From the NCBI RefSeq assembly GCF_004027225.2, contig NC_046358.1:1461180-1525179 (forward strand): DNA of 64,000 nucleotides, read 5' to 3'. The first letter of the stretch is position 1. The number at the start of each line of letters is the position of its first letter. Source of the stretch: Strigops habroptila (lineage: Eukaryota; Chordata; Aves; Psittaciformes; Psittacidae). The notes below the pieces were generated by a model. The model was given only the letters and a program-made list of their open reading frames with translations. It ran no database searches and was not told where the DNA came from. A program made the position numbers and the translations under genes. Positions 10,561-22,800 of this stretch are shown here, one piece after another.

Positions 10561-11040
10561 GGATCACAGAATCATGGAATGGTTTGGGATGAAGGGAGCT
10601 TAAAGCTCATCCACTCCCAACCCCTGCCACGGGCAGGGACACCTTCCACTAGAGCAGGTTGCTCCAAGCCCCTGTGTCCAACCTGGCCTTGAACACTGCC
10701 AGGGATGGGGCAGCCACAGCTTCTCTGGGCACCCTGTGCCAGCGCCTCAGCACCCTCACAGGGAAGAGCTTCCTTATCTCCAACCTGAACTTCCGCTGTT
10801 TCAGTTTGAACCCATCACCCCTTGTCCTATCACTCCAGTCCCTGATGAAGGTCCCTCTCCAGCATCCTTGTAGCCCCCTTCAGACACTGGAAGCTGCTCT
10901 GAGGTCTCCACGCAGCTTCTCTTCTCCAGGCTGAACAGCCCCAATGTTCTCAGCCTGGCTCCATACAGGAGCTGCTCCAGCCCCTGAGCATCCTCGTGGC
11001 TCCCCTGACCTCGCTCCAGCAGCTCCATGTCCTTACACCG
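10560..11040 (-). mobile_element. Antisense CR1 LINE fragment
   Basis: One of the longest copies in the window. It extends from the 3' tip through TCTTCTCCAGGCTGAACAGC to CAGCTCCATGTCCTTACACC, encoding in antisense the C-terminal end of ORF2. Confidence 0.85.
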
Positions 11041-11269
11041 GGAACACCAGCCCCGCAGGGTTCGGGACCCTGCCCGGAGCCTCCCCGCTGCCCGGGGCCA
11101 CTCCCGAACCCTGCCCCGGAGGGCCCGGTGCCACCGACCTGCCTCCAGTGGCTGCACCGGGGGCAGCGCTCGGTGACCTCCTCCAGTGCCCGACCTGACC
11201 CACCCGGGTATCGAACCCGGGTCCCCAGAGCCGCCCGATCGCTGCCGCTACCTCCTTAACCCCGCCCCT

Positions 11270-11472
11270 CCTCACTCCCAGCCAATCACCGCGCCGCCCC
11301 TCTGCTCCACCGCCCAATCCACGACTCTCCCCTCCAACCCCTCCCTCCCGCGGCGTCGCTCAGCCAATGGGAAACGAGCCCGGCCCCGCCTCATGTCCTT
11401 CGGCGCCGCTCCGCGCCTGCGCAGTGCGGCCCGGGGGCGGCCGGGGTCAGGACGGCCGGGTCCTTGCCGGAG
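11270..11472 (+). promoter_or_regulatory. NDUFS8: NDUFS8 CpG-rich promoter and noncoding exon 1
   Basis: Three CCAAT boxes lie at 11282-11286, 11314-11318 and 11364-11368. An NRF-1-like palindrome CGCGCCTGCGCAG lies at 11412-11424, and NRF-1 sites are typical of nuclear respiratory-chain genes. A donor GGAG|GTGAGC closes a likely untranslated first exon at 11472. No TATA box is seen. Confidence 0.6.
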
Positions 11473-11479
11473 GTGAGCG

Positions 11480-12650
11480 GGGCGGGTCCGGGGGGGCCGC
11501 GGCCGGGCCGTGCTGGGGCGGTCGGGGTAGGCCCCGGGAGGCCCCGCGGCCCTATGGGGGCCTCGGAACCCGCGTAGCGCAGGGGGGTGATGGTCCCCCC
11601 CGCACACACGGACATGGGGCCTGGTCCCGCTTGGGGGGCGCTGTGGGGCAGGGGAGGCTGAAGGGGGCATTAAGGGGGTTCGGGGGGGAGGGGGGAAGGA
11701 TGTCCCGGTCCCTTGTGGGGGGTGTCAAGGCCGCTGGGGGTACCTCGGTGCATTGTGGGGGGAGAGCACCTATGGGTACTTTTTGGGGGTGTGTGGGGCA
11801 GGACCCCCGGGTCCCTTATGGGAGGTGTTTGGAGGGGGAACAGGAGCTTTGGGTCCCTTGGGGGGTGTCAGGACCCCTGGGGGGGGGAAACTTCAGTTCC
11901 TTGTGGAGGGAGAAGCTCCCTGTGTCCCTTTGGGAGGGGGGTTTGTGTGTGGGGCAGGACCCCTCAGCCCCTTATGGGAGGTGTTTGGGGGGGGGGCAGG
12001 ACCCGTGCGTCCCTTGGGGGGGGTTGTGGAGGGGTGACAGGGCCCCTGAGTCCCTTGGGTGGGGGGCAGGACGCCTCGGTCCATTATGGGGGGGTGTTTG
12101 GACCCCTGGGGGGGGGGGACACCTCAGTCCTTTGTGGGGGGGAGAAGACCCCTGGGTTGCTTGGGGGGGGTGTTAGGACTCCTATGTCCCTTGTGGGTGG
12201 GTTCCTCTGGGTCCCTTATGGGAGGTGGGGGGGGCAGGACCCCTGGGTCCCCTGTGGGTGGTGGGGATGGGATACTTCAGCTCCTTATGGGGGAAGAAGG
12301 ACCCATAGGTCCCGTACTGGGGGGGCCGCAGGACCCCTGGGTCCCTTGGGGGTTATCAATACTCCTGGGGGGGTGGTGGTGGGATACCTCATGCCCTTAT
12401 GGGGGGCAGACACCCTGGGTCCCTTGAGGGGAAGGTGTCGGGACCCCTGGGTGCCATGGGGAGGGGATATCTTGGTCCCTTATGGGGGCAGAGAACCCCT
12501 GGGTCCCTTGGGGGGGGTGGTGGTGGGGAACAAGACCTGTGGGTCTCTTGGGGGGGGGGGGGGGGGGTTCCCTTATGGGGTGGGAGGACCCTTAGGTGCC
12601 ATATGGGGGTTTGGGGGGGTCACCATTGGAGGTGGGCACCAGGCCAGGCC
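11480..12650 (+). repeat. G-rich minisatellite filling NDUFS8 intron 1
   Basis: Imperfect units of about 25 to 60 bases vary around GGACCCCTGGGTCCCTTATGG with long G runs, including one of about 18 Gs near 12551. The plus (RNA-sense) strand is G-rich. The array ends just before the acceptor of coding exon 2 at 12666. Confidence 0.9.
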
Positions 12651-12673
12651 CCTCTGTGGCTGCAGGACCGGAC

Positions 12674-14857
<2,184 letters not shown>

Positions 14858-15021
14858 CAGCCGAGCCTCCCTGCTCCCCAAATAAAGGGTCTGGGGGGGG
14901 TTTGCCACCCCCCTGCACCAGGGCCACCAGCCTCTTCCTAACCCAGAGCTCTGGTTTTCTCTGTGTCTCTTTATTGCCAGCGCTGGAGCAGGGGATGGGG
15001 GGAACCTCTCAGGCACATACA

Positions 15022-15405
15022 GGGGATCAGTGCTGGTGCAGGGCCTGGAGCACAAGTGTGATGAGGAACGGCTGAGGGACCTGGGGGGGTTTAGTCTGGA
15101 GAAGAGAAGGCTCAGGGGGGACCTTCTCGCTCTCTGCAACTGCCTGACAGGAGGATGGAGCCAGGAGGGGGCTGGGCTCTGCTCCCAAGGAACAAGGGAT
15201 GGGACAAGAGGAAACGGCCTCAAGCTGCCCCAGGGCAGGTTTAGATGGAGCTGAGGAACAATTCCTTCCCCAGAGGGTGCTCAGGCATTGGAACAGGCTG
15301 CCCAGGGCTGTAGCCGGGGCCCTCAGTGCCATGGGTCAGTGGTGGCCTTGGCAGTGCTGGACTTGATCATCTTAAAGGCCTTTTCCAACCCGTTTGATTC
15401 CACGA
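15022..15405 (+). mobile_element. CR1 LINE fragment, second subfamily, between NDUFS8 and TCIRG1
   Basis: Nearly the same sequence as 1545-1978 (GCAGGGCCTGGAGCACAAGT to TTTGATTCCACGATTG), with an internal deletion near the 3' end. Confidence 0.85.
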
Positions 15406-15559
15406 TTGCCCACCTCGTGGTGGGGCCACAGGGATGGAGGAGAGGGAAAGGTGTGGGATAGGGAGGGATAGGACCGGTTGGGGGGTGCTCAGTGGGAAGG
15501 GGTGCCCCTGCCTGCAGCCGGAGTTGTTCCCAACCTTCTGCTTCCCGGGACAGCCGCGG

Positions 15560-15866
15560 AGGAGGCTCCCAACGAGCGTTTCTCCCTTCTGTAACGGGGC
15601 GAACTTCCCGTTTCCCTGCCCCTCGGGGGTCCCGGTTCCGTGCTCCCGCTGTGGGGGGGTCCCGGCTCGGTGCACCGGGGCCGCAGCGTTGTCCCGGGGA
15701 GCACCGGGGCCGCTTCCCTATCGCCGGGGCCGGTCCCTCCCCACGGCCGGGCCCTTCCTGGGGAAGAGGAAGTGCGGAGCCCGCTCCGGCCCCGCGCTGC
15801 CGGGTAGGGGCGGGCGGGCGGCACCGCCGTGCCCCGGGGGGCGGCTCCGATCCGGGTCCGGGTCCG
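15560..15866 (+). promoter_or_regulatory. TCIRG1: CpG island, likely TCIRG1 promoter and noncoding exon 1
   Basis: A very CpG-rich stretch without TATA precedes the coding exon by about 1 kb. GGGTCCG|GTGAGGGGGG at 15861-15870 is a plausible donor for an untranslated first exon that would splice to the acceptor at about 16790. Transcript data would be needed for exact borders. Confidence 0.45.
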
Positions 15867-16057
15867 GTGAGGGGGGGTCCCGGGTCCCGCCTCCCGTCGG
15901 GGGGAGCGGGGGGGAGCCGGTTCCCATGGCCCTGACTCAGTTGGGCGGGGGGGGTCGGTGTGTGTGGGGGGGAGCGGGAAGTGTTTTGCAATGCGGAGCC
16001 TCGTGTGTCCCAGCACTTCCCGCTGGGCTCGGCTCCGGGGCGGCTCCGCTCTGCACC

Positions 16058-16670
16058 CCCGACCCCTGCTGATACCCCCCGTTAGCATCCGAACCCTGCT
16101 GATACCCCCCCATTAACATCCCGACCCTGCTGATACCCCCTCGTTAGCATCCCAACCCTGCTGATACCCCCCGTTAACATCCCAACCCTGCTGATACCCC
16201 CCCATTAACATCCCGACCCTGCTGATACCCCCCCCGTTAGCATCCGAACCCTGCTGATACCCCCCCATTAACATCCGACCCCTGCTGATACCCCCCGTTA
16301 ACATCCGAACCCTGCTGATACCCCCACCGTTAACATCCCGACCCTGCCGATACCCCCCCGTTAGCATCCGACCCCTGCTGATACCCCCCCCGTTAGCATC
16401 CGAACCCTGCTGATACCCCCCCATTAACATCCGACCCCTGCTGATACCCCCCCCGTTAACATCCGAACACTGTTGATACCCCATTAGCACCCCGAACCCT
16501 GCTGATGCCCCATTAGCTGATACCGCCCCCATCAGCATCCCAACCCTGCTGATACCCCCCCATTAACATCCCGACCCTGCTGATACCCCCCCCGTTAGCA
16601 CCCCAACCCTGCTGATATCCCCCATTAACATCCCAACCCTGCTGATACCCCATTAGCATCCCAACCCCAT
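16058..16670 (+). repeat. 31-bp minisatellite in the TCIRG1 5' UTR intron
   Basis: About 20 copies of a unit like ACCCTGCTGATACCCCCC followed by GTTAACATCCGA. The unit is C-rich on the sense strand, unlike the G-rich arrays in later introns. Confidence 0.95.
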
Positions 16671-16831
16671 CTCCATCCCTGCTGTGTGATACCCCCCTTC
16701 CACCCCAACCCTCACCCATCTCCACCCCGGCTGCACCCAGCCCTAAGTGCTGACCCTCCTGCTGTCCCCCCCCCCCCAGGCGGTGCCGTGTCCGGGCGCG
16801 GCGCAGCCCCGGGGCCGGGTGTGGGGCCGCG

Positions 16832-19800
16832 ATGGGGTCCCTGTTCCGCAGCGAGGAGATCTGCCTGGCCCAGCTCTTCCTCCAGTCCGCCTCGGCCTAC
16901 AGCTGCGTCAGCGAGCTGGGCGAGCGCGGGCTGCTCGAGTTCAGGGACGTACGTGTGGGCACGGGGTGGTGGAGGGGGGTCAGGGTGGGTTTGGGGTGCC
17001 CTGGGTGCAGGGGTGTTGCTCTGGGTGGGTTTTGGTGCTGTGAGTGCAAGGGTTCTGGTCTGGGTGGCTTGGTGTGCTCTGGCTGCAGGGGGTTTGGTTG
17101 GCTTGGGTTTGGGGTGCCCTGGGTGCAGGGGGTTGGTTGCAGTGGGTTTGGGGTGCCCTGGGTGCACGGTTTTGGTCTGGTGATATGGGGTGCCCTGGGT
17201 GCACGGGGGCTGGGGTGGATGATTTGGGGTGCTCTGGGTGCAGGGGTGTTGATCTCAGTGGGTTTCAGTGATGTGGGTGCAAGGGGGTTGGGGTGAGTGA
17301 TTTGGGGTGCTCTGGGTGCTGTGGGGTTGGTTGGGGTTATTTGAGATGCCGTGGGTGCAGGGAGGTTACGGTGAGTGATTTGGGGTGCTGTGGGTGCAGT
17401 GGGTTTGGTCCAGGTGGGTTTGGGGTGCTCTGGGTGCTGTGGGGTTGGTTTAGGTGCCCTGGGGACAGGGGTTTTGGGGTGCATAGTTTAGGGTGCCCTG
17501 GGTGCAGGGTTTGGTCTGGGTGGGTTTGGGTGCTCTGTGGACGGGGACTTGGTTGCAGTGGGTTTAGGGTGACCTGGGTGCAGGTGGTTGGTCTGTGTGG
17601 GATGGGGTGCTGTGGGTTTAGAGGGGTTGGGGTGGGTGGTTTGGAATGCCCTGGGTGCAGGGGGGTTGGTTGGGGTGACTTGAGATGCTGTGGGTGCAGG
17701 GGGGTTGGTCGGGTTGGGTTTGGGTACCTTGAGTGCAGTGAGGTTGGGGTGTGTGGTGTTAATGCCGTGGGTACAGGGGCACTGAGGTACATGGTTTGGG
17801 GTGCCGTGGGTTCAAGGGACGGGTTTGGGTGGTGTGGGGTGCCCTGGGTGCAGTGAGGTTGGGGTGGGTTGTTTGGATGCCGTGCGTGCAGGGGTACTGG
17901 GGTGCATAGTTTGGGGTGCTCTGTGTATGGGGAGCAGCAGCACAGTGCTGGGCCAGGGGTGCTGGTGCTGCTGCCCCCCCCTTATCCCCCTGTGTCTGTG
18001 CCCATGTCCCCCACAGCTGAACCCCCATGTGAGCCCCTTCCAGCGGCGTTTCGTGGGTGAGGTGCGGCGCTGCGAGGAGATGGAGAAGACCTTCAGTGAG
18101 TGCTGGGGATGCCGCTTGGGGTGTCTGTGTGTGCGTGCCCCCCAAACCCCATCCAGCCTCTTGGGATCAGGGAATGGTTTGGGTTGGAAGGGAGCTTAAA
18201 GCTCCTCCAGCTCCAACCCCTGCCCCGGGCAGGGACACCTTCCACTAGAGCAGGTTGCTCCAAGCCCCTGTGTCCAACCTGGCCTTGAGCGCTGCCGGGG
18301 ACGGGGCCTCAGCAGCTCCCCCTGTCCCGCAGCGTTCCTGCGGCAGGAGCTGCGCGGCGCGGGGCGGGAGCCGGGCGCGGTGCGGGGCAGCCCGCGGGCG
18401 CCGCTGGCGCGGGAGGCGCTGTGGCTGCAGGAGCAGGCGGAGCAGCTGGCGCAGGAGCTGCGGGAGGTCACCCGCAACCGGGCATCGCTGCGGGGGCGCC
18501 TGCGGGACCTGCGCTGGTACCTGCATGTGCTGCGGGAGGGGCAGCGCCTCACCTGCCCCGCCGTGCGTATGGGGGTGCTGGGGGTGCGGGGGGGGTCCTG
18601 CGGGGTCCTGGGGGTGCTGCGGGGTCCTGGGAAGGTCCTGGGGGTGGGGGGGGGTTAGGGGGTGCTGGGGGGACCTGGGAGGTGATGTGAGGTCCTGTGG
18701 GTCCTGTGGGGTCCTGGGGGTGCTGCGGGGTCCTGGGAACGTCCTGGGGGTACTGGGGGTGTTAGGGGGTGCTGGGGGGTCCTGGGGGTCTTGGGGTGTC
18801 CTTTGGAGAAGCTGCAAGGTCCTGTGGGTCCTGTGGTGTCCTGGGGGTGCTGGGGGTCCTGGGAAGGTCCTGGGTGGTCCTGGGTGTGCTGGGGAGTCCT
18901 AGGGGTCTTGGGGTGTCCTAGGAGGTGCTGCGAGGTCCTCTGGGTCCTGTGGGGTCCTGAGGGTGCTGGAGGGTCCTGGGAAGGTCCTGGAGTGTCCTGG
19001 GGGGTGCTGGGGGGTCCTAGGGGTGTTCTGGGGGGTCCTAGGGTCCTGGGGGTGGTTTGGGGTCCTAGGGGTGGTTTGGGGTCCTGGGGAGTCCTGGGTG
19101 GTCCTGGGGGTGCTGAGGGGTCCTGGGGAACTTGGGGTGTCCTGGGAGATGCTGTGAGGTCCTCTGGGTCCTGTGGGGTCCTGGGGGTGCTGGGGGGTCC
19201 TAGGGGTGTTCTGGGGGGTCGTGGGGTTCTGGGGGTGGTTCAGGGTCCTAGGGGTGGTTTGGGGTCCTGGGGGGTCCTGGATGGTCCTGGGAGGTGCTGC
19301 GGGGTCCTGGGGGTGCTGCGTTGTGTCTCCCCACCCCTGCGGGCTCACGTCCCTGGTGTCCCTGGTGTCGCTACAGACAGCCCTGGGCTCGCCGGCGCGG
19401 CCGCGGGCGCTGTCGGAGCATGAGCCCATCCTCGACCCCTCGGTGCAGCAGCACCTCGAGCGCAAGATCAAGTAAGAGGGGATGGGATGTGGGGAGGGGG
19501 ATGGAGAGGGGATGTGGGGCAGTGGTTTGGCCATGGGGCAGCGGGCATGGCTGTAGGGTAAGGATGGGAGGTAGGTCATGGAGCAGTGGCTTGGCAAAGG
19601 GGTGATGGACACTACTGTAGGATAAGCATTGGAGATGGGCCATAGGGCAGTGGCTTGGCCATGGGGCAACTGGGAAGGTTGTGGGATGCGGACTAGAGAT
19701 GAGCCTTGGGGCAGTGGCATGGCAATGGGGCAGCGGGCATGGCTGTAGGGTAAGGGTTGGAGATGGGCCATGGGTAGTGTCATGGCCATGGGACATCTGG

Positions 19801-22800
19801 GAAAGGTGTAGGATAAGGGTTGGAGATGACCATGGGGCGGTGGCTTAGCCACAGGACACCTGGGAAAGCTCTGGGATAAGGGTTGGAGATGAGCCATGGA
19901 GCAGGGGCATGGCCATGGGGCAAGGGGTATGGCTGCAGGATAAGGGTTGGAGATGGGCCATGGGGTAGTGTTATGGCCCATCTGGGCAACTGGGACAGCT
20001 CTGGGATAAGGGTTGGAGATGGGCCACAGGGCAAGGGCTTAGCCATGGGGTTACTGGGAAAGCTGTGGGATAAAGGTTGGAGGTGGGCCACAGGGCAATG
20101 GTGTAGCCATGGGATAACCGGGAAAGCTCTGGGATAAGGGTTGGAGATGGGCCACAGGGCAATGGCTTAGCCATGGGGTTACTGGGAAAGCTGTGGGATG
20201 AGAGTTGGAGATGGCCGTAGGGCAGTGTCCTGGCCGTGGGGCAGGGGCTGCAGGACAGCTGTGCCCATCCCAACCCTCCTCATGTCCCTGCAGCTTCGTG
20301 GCCGGCGTCATCCACCCGTGGCGGGTGAGCGCCTTCGAGCGGCTGCTGTGGCGCGCGTGCCGCGGGTACCTGGTGGCCAGCTTCGTGGAGATGCCCGAGC
20401 CCATGGAGGACCCGGCCACGGTGAGGGGACACCGAGGTGCTGGGGGCTGGCATGGGCCGGGACAGCCGGGGTGACACAGGCTGTGCTGTCCCCAGGGTGA
20501 GAGCATCACTTGGGTCATCTTCCTCATCTCCTACTGGGGCGAGCAGATCGGGCAGAAGATCCGCAAGATCTCAGACTGGTGAGACAGTGTCCGGCCACAC
20601 GCGGGTTTATTTAGCACCGTGAACCCCACCACGGGGATGTGCTGCGCCCCCCCAACACGTTGGTGTCCATCTATCCCAGCTTCCACTGCCATGTGTATCC
20701 CTACCCAGAGAGTGAAGCCAGCCGCGTGGACACCATGATCGGGCTGCAGAGCCAGATCCAGGACCTCAGCGTGGTGAGCTGGGCGCCATGGTGGGTACCA
20801 GGGGGACCATGGTGGGACTCCCCCATTCCTGATCTCTGCTGGGTGCCCATAGGTGCTGGAGGAGACGGAGCAGTACTTGGCACAGGTGCTGGACAAGGTG
20901 GTGCTGGCATTGCCTACCTGGTGGGTCCAGGTCCAGAAGATGAAGGCCATCTACCTCGTGCTCAACCAGTGCAGCTTCGATGTCACTGAGAAGTGCCTCA
21001 TTGCTGAGGTCTGGTGCCCCGTGAGGGACCTCACCCAAGTGCAGGATGCGCTGCGCCAGGGATCGGTGCGTTGCTTGGTGTCCCCATGTCCTCCTGTTGG
21101 GGTTTGCTTGGTGTCCCCATGTCCTCCTGTTGGGGTTTGCTTGGTGTCCCCATGTCCTTGTGCTGCAGTTTGCTTGGTGTCCCCATGTCCTTGTGCTATG
21201 GTTTACTTGGTGTCCTCATGTTCTTCTGCTAGGGTTTGCCTGGTGTCCCCATGTCCTCGTGCTGGGCTTGCTTGGTGTCCCCATGTTCTCATGCCATGGT
21301 TTGCTTGGTGTCCCCATCTTCTCATGCTATAGCTTGCTTGGTGTCCTCATGTTCTTCTGTTGGGGTTTGCCTGGTGTCCCCATGTCCTTGTGCCAGGGGT
21401 TGCTTGGTGGCTTCCATATCTTCATTCCAGCTGTCACTCGGTGTCCCTGTGTCCCTCATGGTGGGGTGCGTTCCAGCAGAGGGGTGCTGTGGGTCATGCT
21501 CTGGGTGCTCTCCCCACAGTACAAGAGCGGCTCGAGCGTGGAGTGCTTCGTGCAGCGCATCCCCACCACCGAGAGTCCCCCCACCCTCATCCGCACCAAC
21601 AAGTTCACCGCCGGCTTCCAGAGCATCGTGGATGCCTATGGGGTGGCCAGTTACCAGGAGGTGAACCCCGGTAAGGCCCCCCCACACCCCTGCATGGCCC
21701 AAGGTTGGATGATGGGGCCCATATGACCCGTTCCCTGTGCCCCACAGCGCCCTACGCCATCATCACCTTCCCCTTCATCTTCGCCATCATGTTTGGGGAC
21801 GTGGGGCATGGACTCATCATGTTCCTCTTCGCTCTCTGGATGGTGCTGTATGAGAACAGCCCCAGCCTGCGGCAGGCCAGCAACGAGGTCAGTGGGGCAT
21901 GGCAGGGGGTCAAGCTTGGAGATGCAGAACGGGCTTGGAGGTGTAGGACATGGCTGGGGACATGGGATGGGGTTGGGGGCATGGGATGGGGTTGGGGGCA
22001 CAGGATGGGCTTGGTGGTGTGGGATGGGCTTGGAGGTGTGGGACATGGTTGAGGGCATGGGATGGGGTTGGAGGTATAGGATGAACTTGGAGGTGTAGAA
22101 CATGGGATGGGGTTTGGGGCATCCTATGGGGCTTGGAGGCGTGAGGTGGGCTTGGAGGTATAGGACATGGTTGGGGGCATCGGATGGGATTGGTGGTGTG
22201 GGACATGGTTGGTGGTATGGGATAGGGTTGGTGGTATGGGACATGCTTGGAGACATGGGATGAGGTTGGAGGTACGGGATGGGGCTTGGATGCATGAGGT
22301 GGGGTTGAAGGCATAGGGTGGGCTCTGGGGGCATGGGATGGGGTTGGTGGTATGGGACAGGAACAGTGTGGGGCAGGGCTGGTGATGTGGGAGATGGACG
22401 GTGTGGGGCAGGGTTGGTGATGTGGGAGATGGACGGTGTGGGGCAGGGTTGGTGTTACAGGACACCGGTGCCACGTTTCCCCCCACCAGATCTGGCTGAC
22501 GTTCTTCGAGGGCCGCTACCTCATCCTGCTCATGGGGGCCTTCTCCATCTACACTGGCTTCATCTACAACGAGTGCTTCAGCAAAGCCACCATCATCTTC
22601 CCCTCCGCCTGGAGCGTGGCCACCATGGCCAACCACTCCTCCTGGAGGTGGGACCCCAAACCCCGCTGTGAACCCTTCTTGGGTCCTGCCTTCATTGACA
22701 CCCCTTGCTCTGCCCACAGCTCTGCCTACCTCGCCACCCACCCGCTCCTCACCCTGGACCCCAACGTCACCGGCGTCTTCCAAGGGCCTTATCCCTTTGG

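Noticed and set aside
16058-16670. Regular 31-bp repeats considered as a CRISPR-like array
   Set aside because: Units are contiguous without unique spacers and lie in a vertebrate intron; it is a minisatellite.
16897-17856. Very long frames through the TCIRG1 intron 2 array
   Set aside because: Open only because the repeat unit lacks stops in some frames; not protein-like.
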